Origin: DASSHC01 sp035693105
GTDB lineage: Bacteria > Chloroflexota > Chloroflexia > Thermomicrobiales > Thermomicrobiaceae
Reading direction: 5' to 3'
Length of the DNA stretch: 13,006 bases
Assembly: GCA_035693105.1 (NCBI GenBank)
Contig: DASSHC010000219.1
Span: forward strand, 1 to 13,006
Shown here: in pieces, positions 1 through 7,401 of the stretch
Layout: every line of letters starts with the position of its first letter
How positions within the stretch are numbered: the first letter of the stretch is position 1
Translations under genes and position numbers: made by a program
The notes under the pieces: generated by a model
Told to the model about the DNA's origin: nothing
Seen by the model: the letters and a program-made list of their open reading frames with translations, nothing else
Databases searched by the model: none

Positions 1-3000
1 CGCGGCGTCGGTCAGGCCACGCACCGAGCCGAGGGCGTCCGTCAGCGGGTAGCTGGTGCCGCTGCCGTTGATTGTTGCCTGGAGGCCGCCCGCTTGGAGG
101 TAGCTGGTCGTGCCGTCGCTGACTAGCTCGGGCAGGTCGCCCGCCGTATCCCAGAGCTGGGTGCTCGTCGTCCCACCCACGATCGCCCCGACGCGCGTGC
201 CCGCTCCGTCGTAGGTGTAGCTGGCCGTGGTGCCGCCCACGCTGGCGCTGGTCAGTTGGTTATGCCAGTCCCAGCTGTAGCTATCGGCGCCCGCCGCCGT
301 CAGGTTGCCGTTGGCGTCGTAGCGGTAGCTCGTGCCCCCGGCGCTGGTCAGTTCGCCCGCATCGTCGTAGCTGTAATTGGTGGCGACGCCGTTGACCGTC
401 TGCGTGAGGCGGTTGCCGGCCGCGTCGTAGCCGTAGTCGACCGTGTCGCCATTGGGCTCGACCACCTCAGTCAGGCGGTCGAGGAGGTCGAAGGTGTAGG
501 TCTCAGTGCCGGCGGTCGAGGTCACCGCCACCCGGTTGCCCGCGCCATCGAGGGTGTAGGCGAAGCGCTGCAGCGTGCCACTGGCGGTGCTGTGCGTGAT
601 CTCCGTCAGCTGCCCCGCCGCGTCGTAGCTCTCGGCGGTGTCGACGCCGTTGGGGCGGGTGATGCTCGTCTGCTTCCCAGCCGCGTCGTAGCCATAGCCG
701 ATCGTCTGCTGGTTCCAGTCGGTTAGCGAGGTCAACTGCCCAGCGGCGTCGTAGCCGTAGCTGACCGTCTGGTTGCCGGGCAGGGTCAGGCTGGTCCGCT
801 GCCCCGCCGCGTCGTAGCCATAGCCCAGCGTGCCTGCGGGCGCGGCCACCGAGATCAAGCGCGAGGCCGCGTCGTAGCCGTAGCTGGTGGTGCCGGTGGG
901 GTCGGTCAGCGAGGTCTGGCGATTGAGCGCGTCGAAGCCGTAGCTGATGCTGCCGCCGGGATAGCTGATGCCGGTCAGGTTGCCGGCCGCGTCGTAGCTG
1001 TAGCCGACGCTGACGGTGCGCGCGTCGGTGGTGCCGGTCAGTTGCCCGGCCAGATCGTAGCTCGAACTCTGGACCCGGTTGAGCGGATCGGTGCTGGTCA
1101 GCACGTTGCCGAGGGCGTCGTAGCTGTAACTGGTGACCTTGCCCCGGGGATCGGTCACCGCGAGCTGCTGACCGGCGGCGTCATAGCTGAAGCTGACGAC
1201 CCCGTTGTACTGATCGGTGATGGTGGTGAGGCGTCCAGCCGCGTCGTAGCCGTAGCGGGTGCTGGCGTTGCGGGGGTTGGTCTGGCTGATCCGCCGTCCG
1301 GCATCGTCGTAGGCGTAGTGGGTCACCCGGTTCAAGGGATCGGTGACGCTCGTGAGCAGGCCGCGAGCATCGTAGGCGTAGCTGGTGGTGTGGGTGAGCG
1401 GATCGGTGACTGAGGTCTGCCGACCGGCATCGTCGTAGCTATACGTGGTGGTCTGGTTCAACGGATCCGTCAAAGAGATCAGCCGGTTGAGCGCGTCGTA
1501 GGCGTAGGCAGTGGTGTGGTTGTTGGGGTCGGTGATGGTGGTGCGGTTGCCGGCCGCGTCGTAGGCGTAGCTGGTGACGTGGCTCAGGGGATCGGTCACC
1601 GAGGTCAGCCGGCCGGCGGCGTCGTAGCCGTAGCCGGTGACCTGGTTGAGCGCGTCGACGAGCTGGAGCTGCCGCCCGGCGGCGTCGTAGGCGTAGGTCG
1701 TGGTGTGGTTCAGCGCGTCGGTCACGCCGACCAGCCGGCTCAGCTGGTCGTAGCTGTACGTCGTCGTGTGGTTGAGCGGGTCGGTCTCCGTCACGCGGTT
1801 GCCGTCCGCGTCGTAGCTGAAGCTGGAGATCCCGCCGTTCGGCAGCGTCTCGCTGGTCAGATGCCCGGTCGCGTCGTAGCCATAGCTGGTGACCCGGTTG
1901 AGGGGATCGGTCACGCTGGCCAACCGCCCCGCATCGTCATAGCTGTAGCTGGTGGTGTGGTTCAGGGGATCGGTGACGGCGATCAAGCGGTTGAGGGCGT
2001 CGTAGCCGTAGCTGGTGGTGTGGCCCAGCGGATCGGTCACCGCCGTCATATTGCGGTTGTTGTCGTAGCTATAGCTGGTGATCTTGCCCGCCGGGTCGGT
2101 CTTGCTGCTGACCAGCCCCCGGTCGTCGTAGCCCCAGAAGGTCTGCTGGCCCAGTTGGTTCTCGGCCATGAGCAGGTGGCCGACGAAGTCGTAGAGGAAG
2201 TGCTGCTCGTGGCCGGCCGCGTCCTGGATGAGGATGATCCGCCCGAAGAGATCGTAGACATAGGTCGTGGTGTGCTGGTTGGGGTCGGTCTCGCTGGTCA
2301 GGTGGCCGGCGGCGTCGTAGGTCCACTGCCAACTGTGGCCCAGCGCGTCGGTGCGGCTCAGGCGATGCCCCTGCGTGTCGTTCGTGTAGGTCTCGGTCTG
2401 ATTGAGCGGGTTGGTCATGGACGCCAGGAAGCCGTGCGCGTCGTAGGAGTAGCTGGTCACCTGGTTCTCGGGGTCGGTCTGGGTCAGGACGTGGCCGGCG
2501 GCGTCGTAGGTCAGGGTGGTGACGTTGCCACGCGCATCCTGGATGGTGGTCGGCAGGTGCTGCGGGTTGTAGCTGATCTGGATCGGATTGCTGAGCGGGT
2601 CAGTCTGGCTGGTCAGATCGGCGTCGGCGTCGTAGGCGAACTGCCACTGGTTGAAGGCGGGGTCGATGACCGTCTGCAGGTTGCCGACCGCATCAAAGCG
2701 GTACGAGATGACGTGCTCCTGGGGATCGACCTGGTCGGTGGTGCGCTGGTATTGGTCGAAGTAGTAGGTGGCGTGCGCGCCGTTGGGGTCGGTCACCTGG
2801 GTGGCGCCCAGACCCGGCGTGTCGTAGTCCAGCGTGATGGTCGTGCCGAGCGCGTCGGTCTGGCTGGTGACGCGCTGGACGGCATCGTAGGTGTTGCTGA
2901 CGAGCGTCTTGCCGTTCTGGTCGATGACGCTCGTCAGCCGGTGCTGGTCGTAGGTGTAGCTGCGCACGTGGCCGAGCGGGTCGGTCACCGTGGCCAGGTC

Positions 3001-3870
3001 GCCGTTGGCGTCGTAGCCGTAGCTGATGACCGCGCCCAGCGGGTCGGTCACGGAGGCGAGTCGCCCCTGGGCGTCATAGGCCAGTATCAGGCTGTTGCCG
3101 GCCGGGTCGGCCACGCTGCTGAGCGCGCCGCTGCCGTCGTAGGTCAGCGTCAGCGTGTTGCCGTCGAGGTCGGCGATGCTGGTGAGCCGGCCGTCGGCCT
3201 CGAAGTGATAGCTCAGATTCGTCTTGGTGCTGAAGGTGTAGCTGCCGTCGCCGTTCGTGACCAGCGTATCGTGCACGCGGGCGTCGGCCGCGGCGAAGGT
3301 GTGGTAGGCGACGCTCCAGTTGAAGAATTCCTCGGCCCCTGAGCCGAACTCCACCCCGGCGTTGCCCTGTTGATCGAGTACCAGGTGCGTGTCGTAGGTG
3401 TGGGTCCAGCGATAGCCCAGCTCGCCGTACTGGTCCGACTGCGCCACGTAGTAGCGGGTGAACGTCACCGTCCAGCCGCTCAGATCGCCGGTTGCGAAGT
3501 CGGCGTTCGTGAGCGGGGTGCCCACGGTGGTCGAGGCCGCCGACAGGTCACTGTTTGTCGGCGGTGTGCCCACGCTGGAACCGGGAGCCTCAAAGTCGGC
3601 GTTGGCGGCCAGGCCACCCAGCGAACGAAGCTGCCCATCGAAGCTGTGGTTGAGCGGATAGGCGGGATCAGCGCCGGAGGGCGTGGGCAGGGCGGCGAGG
3701 TGCAGGCGATCGTCGGGCGGCGCGCTCGCGGTCGGCGCGGATACCGCGGGCACAGACTGAGGTTGGACCGCAGCGTGGGCGGCGACATCCTGGGCGACGA
3801 TCGCGGGTGTGCCGGGCGCGAGCAAGATGAGCGCCAGGAGCACGCGGCGAACGAGTGCCCGGCCACGCAT
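1..3870 (-). CDS. Secreted RHS/YD-repeat protein, 3' end outside window
   Basis: An uninterrupted frame of 1290 codons runs from an ATG at 3870 to the left edge of the window without a stop, so the gene is partial at its C-terminus. A GAGAGGGG Shine-Dalgarno sits about 6 nt upstream of the ATG. Residues 1-27 form a Sec signal peptide (basic MRGRALVRR, a leucine-rich core, then a likely cut near IVA/QD). Residues 90-135 hold two short related segments, VGTPPTNSD and VGTPLTNAD, plus GDLSGWTV, which resemble fragments of a carbohydrate-binding-like module. A segment around 150-162 (LGYRWTHTYDTHL) resembles the start of RHS shells. From about residue 215 onward there are some fifty 20-21-residue YD repeats of the form TDPLNHTTSYGYDAAGRL. 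The last residues in view (DALGSVRGLTDAA) match the conserved block near the end of RHS cores. RHS repeats form a hollow beta-cocoon that encloses the variable C-terminal domain, often a toxin. That domain and any immunity gene are not in this window, so toxin activity cannot be claimed. Confidence 0.93.
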   Translation of the reverse strand, partial: MRGRALVRRVLLALILLAPGTPAIVAQDVAAHAAVQPQSVPAVSAPTASAPPDDRLHLAALPTPSGADPAYPLNHSFDGQLRSLGGLAANADFEAPGSSVGTPPTNSDLSAASTTVGTPLTNADFATGDLSGWTVTFTRYYVAQSDQYGELGYRWTHTYDTHLVLDQQGNAGVEFGSGAEEFFNWSVAYHTFAAADARVHDTLVTNGDGSYTFSTKTNLSYHFEADGRLTSIADLDGNTLTLTYDGSGALSSVADPAGNSLILAYDAQGRLASVTDPLGAVISYGYDANGDLATVTDPLGHVRSYTYDQHRLTSVIDQNGKTLVSNTYDAVQRVTSQTDALGTTITLDYDTPGLGATQVTDPNGAHATYYFDQYQRTTDQVDPQEHVISYRFDAVGNLQTVIDPAFNQWQFAYDADADLTSQTDPLSNPIQISYNPQHLPTTIQDARGNVTTLTYDAAGHVLTQTDPENQVTSYSYDAHGFLASMTNPLNQTETYTNDTQGHRLSRTDALGHSWQWTYDAAGHLTSETDPNQHTTTYVYDLFGRIILIQDAAGHEQHFLYDFVGHLLMAENQLGQQTFWGYDDRGLVSSKTDPAGKITSYSYDNNRNMTAVTDPLGHTTSYGYDALNRLIAVTDPLNHTTSYSYDDAGRLASVTDPLNRVTSYGYDATGHLTSETLPNGGISSFSYDADGNRVTETDPLNHTTTYSYDQLSRLVGVTDALNHTTTYAYDAAGRQLQLVDALNQVTGYGYDAAGRLTSVTDPLSHVTSYAYDAAGNRTTITDPNNHTTAYAYDALNRLISLTDPLNQTTTYSYDDAGRQTSVTDPLTHTTSYAYDARGLLTSVTDPLNRVTHYAYDDAGRRISQTNPRNASTRYGYDAAGRLTTITDQYNGVVSFSYDAAGQQLAVTDPRGKVTSYSYDALGNVLTSTDPLNRVQSSSYDLAGQLTGTTDARTVSVGYSYDAAGNLTGISYPGGSISYGFDALNRQTSLTDPTGTTSYGYDAASRLISVAAPAGTLGYGYDAAGQRTSLTLPGNQTVSYGYDAAGQLTSLTDWNQQTIGYGYDAAGKQTSITRPNGVDTAESYDAAGQLTEITHSTASGTLQRFAYTLDGAGNRVAVTSTAGTETYTFDLLDRLTEVVEPNGDTVDYGYDAAGNRLTQTVNGVATNYSYDDAGELTSAGGTSYRYDANGNLTAAGADSYSWDWHNQLTSASVGGTTASYTYDGAGTRVGAIVGGTTSTQLWDTAGDLPELVSDGTTSYLQAGGLQATINGSGTSYPLTDALGSVRGLTDAA
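1276..2097 (-). repeat. Tandem 63-bp YD-repeat array inside the RHS gene
   Basis: The Asp codon of the TDP motif (atc or gtc on the plus strand) recurs at 1339, 1402, 1465, 1528, 1591, 1654, 1717, 1780, 1906, 1969, 2032 and 2095. That is an exact 63-bp (21-residue) period with one diverged unit at 1843. An Asn version (TNPRN) occupies 1276. Neighbouring units share most bases, including wobble positions, which suggests recent duplication or gene conversion. Units outside this block are less regular in sequence and length. Confidence 0.85.
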
Positions 3871-4339
3871 GAACGGCCCCTCTCATAACCCGGCGTGCCG
3901 ACCCCGAGACCACTCACGGCAAGACGCCGTGCGAGTCTACACACAACCGCAGTTATTAGCTTTCTGACAACGCAGTGACGGGAAATCGCGCGAGATCAAA
4001 CTGGCAGGGGCATGACAGGCCGTCAAGTGGGAAGGACGACTTTGTCCTGCGATGAGCGTTATGACAACGGCAAACTCACCGTCATTGGACGGGCCATCGC
4101 TGAGCCGGTCAAGGGGCCGGCGGTGAAGCGACTTCTGCGCGCGGATCGAGAGCCTAACGGTGGTCAAAAAGCGAGGCTAACCGCCCAGCCCGCGGCGTAC
4201 ACGCCGGCGGTGGCTCGGAAGCTGCGGAGAGAGGGCACCAGTTCGTTCGCAGCGACGCCGTCCCGGCCGCGCCGGCGAGCCGGGCGGTGCGGGCGAGCGA
4301 GCGTGATGGTGGGGCCGCGACGGAGGAGGTGACCCGGCC
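3871..4339. other. Divergent intergenic region between the RHS gene and tdh
   Basis: This 469-nt gap has no convincing gene. Short frames on both strands have unremarkable composition and no recognisable motif. The left half (about 3930-4110) is richer in A and T than its surroundings and is the likely place for two divergent promoters, but I could not find a well-spaced -35/-10 pair. The right half is GC-rich with potential stem-loops. GCTGCG (4231-4236) pairs with CGCAGC (4248-4253). CCG plus CCCGGC (4258-4267, one bulged T) pairs with GCCGGGCGG (4279-4287). An imperfect direct repeat of GAGNCTAACNG lies at 4150-4160 and 4173-4183. Confidence 0.6.
4324..4332 (+). promoter_or_regulatory. Perfect Shine-Dalgarno of tdh
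   Basis: AGGAGGTGA is fully complementary to the usual 3' end of bacterial 16S rRNA and lies 7 nt before the ATG at 4340. This fixes the tdh start and predicts strong initiation unless the GC-rich leader upstream masks it. Confidence 0.85.
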
Positions 4340-5407
4340 ATGTCCGAGACCATGCTCGGGATCGTCAAGCCGGCCCGCGCGCCGGGCGCCGAGCTGCGCG
4401 AGGTGCCGGTGCCGCGCCCCGGCGACCACGACGCCCTGATCCGCGTCATCGCCACCTCGATGTGCGGCACCGATCTCCACATCTACCGCTGGGACCCCTG
4501 GGCCGAGGAGCACTTCGGCCCCACCCCGATGGTCTTCGGCCACGAATACTGCGGCGAGGTGGTCGAGGTTGGGCGCGATGTCAGTCACGTACGCGTGGGC
4601 GACTTCGTCTCGGGGGAGACACACATCGGCTGCGGGGTCTGCGACCGCTGCCGCGAGGGCCAGGCGCACCTCTGCGAGCGCATGGGACTGGTCGGCGTGA
4701 CCCGCCCCGGCTGCTTCGCCGAGTACATCTGCATCCCGGCCGAGAACGCCTGGGTCAACCCGCCCGACCTGCCGGTCGACACCGCCGCCATCCAGGAGCC
4801 CTTCGGCAACGCGGTGCACACCGTCCTCTCGGGCGAGGTCACCGCGCGCTCGGCGCTGGTGATGGGCTGCGGCCCGATCGGGCTCTTCGCGGTCGGCATC
4901 GCGCGCGCCGGCGGCGCCGCCCCGATCTACGCGGTCGACGTCAACGACTTCCGCCTGGAGCTGGCGCTCAAGATGGGCGCGACCAGGGTGATCAACGGAC
5001 GCCAGGAGGATCCGGTCGCGCTGATCCGGCGCGAGCTGGGCTCGGGGGTCGACGTGGCCTTCGAGATGAGCGGCTCGCCCATCGGCACGCGCCAGGCCTT
5101 CGCCGCGCTGCGCCCCGGTGGCCGCATCTCGATGCTCGGGCTGGCGGGCGAGCCCTTCGAGTTCGACTTCAGCAATCTGCTGGTGCTCAAGGGGATCGAG
5201 GTCCACGGCATCTTCGGACGCAAGATGTTCGAGACCTGGCGCCAGACAAGCACGCTGCTCGGCCGCGGGCTGGTCGACGTCGCGCCGATCATCACTCACC
5301 GCCTGCCGCTGACCGAGTTCCAGCAGGGCTTCGAGCTGCTGTTGCACAGCCAGGCCGGCAAGGTCATCCTCTATCCCACGGAGAATCACGAGCTCGGCGC
5401 GGGCTGA
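4340..5407 (+). CDS. tdh: L-threonine 3-dehydrogenase (zinc, NAD-dependent)
   Basis: The cytosolic enzyme oxidises L-threonine to 2-amino-3-ketobutyrate with NAD+. The 355-residue protein is close to the usual 340-350 aa of the medium-chain dehydrogenase family. Visible motifs are the catalytic-zinc residues Cys42 (MCGTD) and His68-Glu69 (GHE), and Glu153 in IQEP. The structural-zinc cysteines are Cys98, Cys101, Cys104 and Cys112. The Rossmann motif GCGPIG (176-181) is followed by Asp200 at the end of the second strand, which favours NAD+ over NADP+. The ATG follows a perfect Shine-Dalgarno. The kbl gene starts 28 nt downstream on the same strand, which strongly supports threonine rather than another polyol or alcohol as substrate. 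A sorbitol or butanediol dehydrogenase would look similar in isolation. Confidence 0.93.
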   Translation: MSETMLGIVKPARAPGAELREVPVPRPGDHDALIRVIATSMCGTDLHIYRWDPWAEEHFGPTPMVFGHEYCGEVVEVGRDVSHVRVGDFVSGETHIGCGVCDRCREGQAHLCERMGLVGVTRPGCFAEYICIPAENAWVNPPDLPVDTAAIQEPFGNAVHTVLSGEVTARSALVMGCGPIGLFAVGIARAGGAAPIYAVDVNDFRLELALKMGATRVINGRQEDPVALIRRELGSGVDVAFEMSGSPIGTRQAFAALRPGGRISMLGLAGEPFEFDFSNLLVLKGIEVHGIFGRKMFETWRQTSTLLGRGLVDVAPIITHRLPLTEFQQGFELLLHSQAGKVILYPTENHELGAG

Positions 5408-5435
5408 GCGCCGAAAGACCAGAAAGGAGCCGCCC

Positions 5436-6623
5436 GTGGCACAGACGCGGCCGAACATGCGCTTCCTGGCTGAAGAGATCGACGAGCTGAAGGCGCAGGG
5501 GCTCTATCACCCGCTGCGGGTGGTGGGGACGGCCAACGAGGCGGTCTTCACCGTCGACGGCCACCGCGTGATTAACCTCTCGTCGAACAACTACCTCGGC
5601 CTGACGACGCACCCCAGGCTGATCGAGGCGGCGGTCGCGGCCACGCGCGAGTACGGCGTCGGCTCCGGCGCGGTGCGCACTATCGCCGGCACGATGGGGA
5701 TTCACCAGGAGCTGGAGGAGCGCCTGGCCGCCTTCAAGGGGACCGAGGCCTCGCTCACCTTCCAGTCGGGCTTCACCGCCAATGTGGGGGTGTTGCAGTC
5801 GGTGCTGCACGAGGAGGACGTGGTCATCTCCGACCAGCTCAACCACGCCAGCATCATCGACGGCATCCGTCTGACGCGCGCCAAGCGCAAGATCTTCCCG
5901 CACAAGGACATGGACGGGCTGGAGCAGGCGCTGAAGGAGACGCAGGACGCCCGCGTGCGCCTGGTGGTGACCGACGGCGTCTTCAGCATGGACGGCGATA
6001 TCGCGCCGCTGCCCCAGATCGTGGATCTGGCCGAGCGCTACAACGCGGTGGTGATGGTCGACGACGCCCACGCCTCGGGGGTGCTGGGCAAGAACGGGCG
6101 CGGCAGCGTCAGCCACTTCGGGCTGGAGGGGCGCGTCCAGATCCAGCTCGGCACGCTCTCCAAGGCGATCGGCTCGGTCGGCGGCTACGTGGCCGGCGAG
6201 CGCGTGCTGCGCGACTTCCTGATCCACATGGCGCGGCCCTTTCTCTTTAGCACCTCGCACCCGCCGAGCGTGGTGGCCACCTGCATCGCGGCCATCGACG
6301 TGCTGGAGCAGGAGCCGGAGCTGATCGACCGCCTGTGGCAGAACGCGCGCTTCCTCAAGCAGCAACTGCAGCAGCTCGGCTTCAACACCGGCCGCAGCGA
6401 GACGCCGATCACGCCGATCATCGTCGGCGACGCCGACACGGCGATGACGCTCTCCAACACGCTCTTCGAGCGCGGCGTCTTCGCCCAGGGGATCGGCTTC
6501 CCGACCGTGCCGCACGGCCAGGCGCGGCTGCGCACCATCGTCAGCGCGGCGCACACGCAGGAGCAACTGCAGCAGGCGGTGGACATCATCGCGCGCACCG
6601 GCAAGGAGCTGGGCGTGATCTGA
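5436..6623 (+). CDS. kbl: Glycine C-acetyltransferase (2-amino-3-ketobutyrate CoA ligase)
   Basis: This PLP enzyme of the alpha-oxoamine synthase family cleaves 2-amino-3-ketobutyrate with CoA into glycine and acetyl-CoA, completing the step begun by Tdh. With the GTG start at 5436 it has 395 residues, like the E. coli enzyme (about 398). AGAAAGGAG at 5421-5429 sits 6 nt before this GTG and supports it; the next ATG is at 5457. Motifs seen are GSGAVRTIAGT (76-86), the His137 region (LNHAS), DDAHASG (209-215) and the Schiff-base lysine Lys243 in GTLSKAIGSVGG. Sequence alone cannot fully separate Kbl from BioF (8-amino-7-oxononanoate synthase), but co-transcription with tdh and the lack of any biotin gene nearby decide for Kbl. 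Confidence 0.92.
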   Translation: MAQTRPNMRFLAEEIDELKAQGLYHPLRVVGTANEAVFTVDGHRVINLSSNNYLGLTTHPRLIEAAVAATREYGVGSGAVRTIAGTMGIHQELEERLAAFKGTEASLTFQSGFTANVGVLQSVLHEEDVVISDQLNHASIIDGIRLTRAKRKIFPHKDMDGLEQALKETQDARVRLVVTDGVFSMDGDIAPLPQIVDLAERYNAVVMVDDAHASGVLGKNGRGSVSHFGLEGRVQIQLGTLSKAIGSVGGYVAGERVLRDFLIHMARPFLFSTSHPPSVVATCIAAIDVLEQEPELIDRLWQNARFLKQQLQQLGFNTGRSETPITPIIVGDADTAMTLSNTLFERGVFAQGIGFPTVPHGQARLRTIVSAAHTQEQLQQAVDIIARTGKELGVI

Positions 6624-6951
6624 GGCGGGGCTTCTGACGAAGCGGGATCAATTGGGCCGGTGTGATGCCGTCCCCAACAGGTGTGCGCGGGACGACGGCT
6701 GCCCGGCGAGCAGGTTGCGTGCCGGGTGAGGACGGATCCCTCCACTTCGGTCGGGATGACAGGAAGAGGGAGGTGGTGTACGAAAGCGATATGCTGTAGT
6801 CGTACGCTACCTCCCTCTCACTGTCATCCTGAGTCCTCATGCGCTCACGGCGCGCCACCGCGGCATGGAAATCGTGCAGCCATGGCGGCGTGTCGGGCAG
6901 GTGAGGCGCTATTTTCACCGTAGCGCGGTACCGCCTGATAGGGCTGCCGGG
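6624..6951. other. Intergenic gap between convergent operons
   Basis: This 328-nt stretch lies between the kbl stop and the stop of the DUF296 gene. It contains no supportable gene; short frames here have no family features. Its main content is the inverted repeat at 6727-6839. No hairpin followed by a T-run was seen, so terminators for the two converging operons are not evident unless the inverted repeat serves both. Confidence 0.6.
6727..6839. repeat. Long imperfect inverted repeat (REP/MITE-like)
   Basis: The inner arms, 6753-6783 and 6800-6830, match at 26 of 31 positions around a 16-nt loop; the shared cores are GGATGACAG, GAGGGAGGT and GTACGA. The outer arms TGAGGAC (6727-6733) and GTCCTCA (6833-6839) also pair, with 19 extra bases on the left (ggatccctccacttcggtc). 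The pattern of a purine-rich GGGATGACAG next to GGATCCCTCC resembles palindromic intergenic repeats dispersed in several GC-rich genomes; that link is from memory. It may act as a bidirectional RNA hairpin between convergent operons. There is no transposase and no clear target-site duplication. Confidence 0.7.
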
Positions 6952-7401
6952 TCATCCGCTAGGCTGCTCGATGCTGATCAGCGCCAGGCCCGTCTCCGGG
7001 TCCGTCTTGCGATAGAGGTGGGCCGGCGACTCGGAGAGCACGATCTCCAGCGTCGGGCGGACGGTGGCCTGCAGGATGTGGCCGCCGCGCGTGGTGCCGT
7101 CGGCGCGGCCGACCACCACGTGCGCGTGGATCTTGGGCTGACCGTCGTCCAGCGTGATGTCGCCGATCAGTGAGAGGACCTCGACCTGCTCGTTGACGGG
7201 GATCTTGCGGTACTCCTTGGTGTTGTAGTCGAAGAACCCGAGCGTGGCCGACTTGAAGGCGCCGATCGCCGTAAAGTGGCTGGCGTCGAGCTTGTGCTCC
7301 CGCGCGAACGTCATCAAGACGTCCATGACCTCGTCGCCGGTGTCGCAGACGATGGCGAACGTCCGCTCGCGCCCGCTGTCCAACAGCTTCGCCTTCATCA
7401 T
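6952..7401 (-). CDS. PPC/DUF296-domain protein
   Basis: This small single-domain protein has 149 residues, the usual length for stand-alone prokaryotic PPC (plant and prokaryote conserved, DUF296) proteins, which form trimers. Plant relatives carry the domain beside AT-hook DNA-binding motifs. The prokaryotic role is not established, and no AT-hook is visible here. Typical family features are GAFKSATLGFFD (47-58), the IHAHVVVG segment with His92 and His94, and the GGH with His108; these histidines could bind a metal, which is inference. Start: two consecutive ATGs (7401 and 7398) follow GGGAGG. The first overlaps the stop of the upstream oxidase gene as ATGA, so translation is probably coupled. 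An in-frame extension to 7614 is possible, but it lies inside the oxidase gene and is low-complexity, so it was rejected. Confidence 0.88.
   Translation of the reverse strand: MMKAKLLDSGRERTFAIVCDTGDEVMDVLMTFAREHKLDASHFTAIGAFKSATLGFFDYNTKEYRKIPVNEQVEVLSLIGDITLDDGQPKIHAHVVVGRADGTTRGGHILQATVRPTLEIVLSESPAHLYRKTDPETGLALISIEQPSG

Noticed and set aside
1516..3342. A 608-codon plus-strand open frame, with similar ones at 256-726 and 1042-1413
   Set aside because: They are codon-register mirrors of the RHS frame. The repetitive GC-rich YD units create a stop-free complement. The minus-strand frame has a signal peptide, a ribosome-binding site and clear YD motifs, so it is the real gene.
4308..4319. 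Calling a T-box riboswitch before tdh
   Set aside because: Only the bulge-like GGTGGGGCCGCG fits loosely. The conserved A after the bulge is missing and neither Stem I nor a specifier loop could be drawn, so it is kept only as a possibility.
4154..6566. Minus-strand frames of 434 and 400 codons opposite tdh and kbl
   Set aside because: They are high-GC shadows of two clearly recognised enzymes and contain no motifs of their own.
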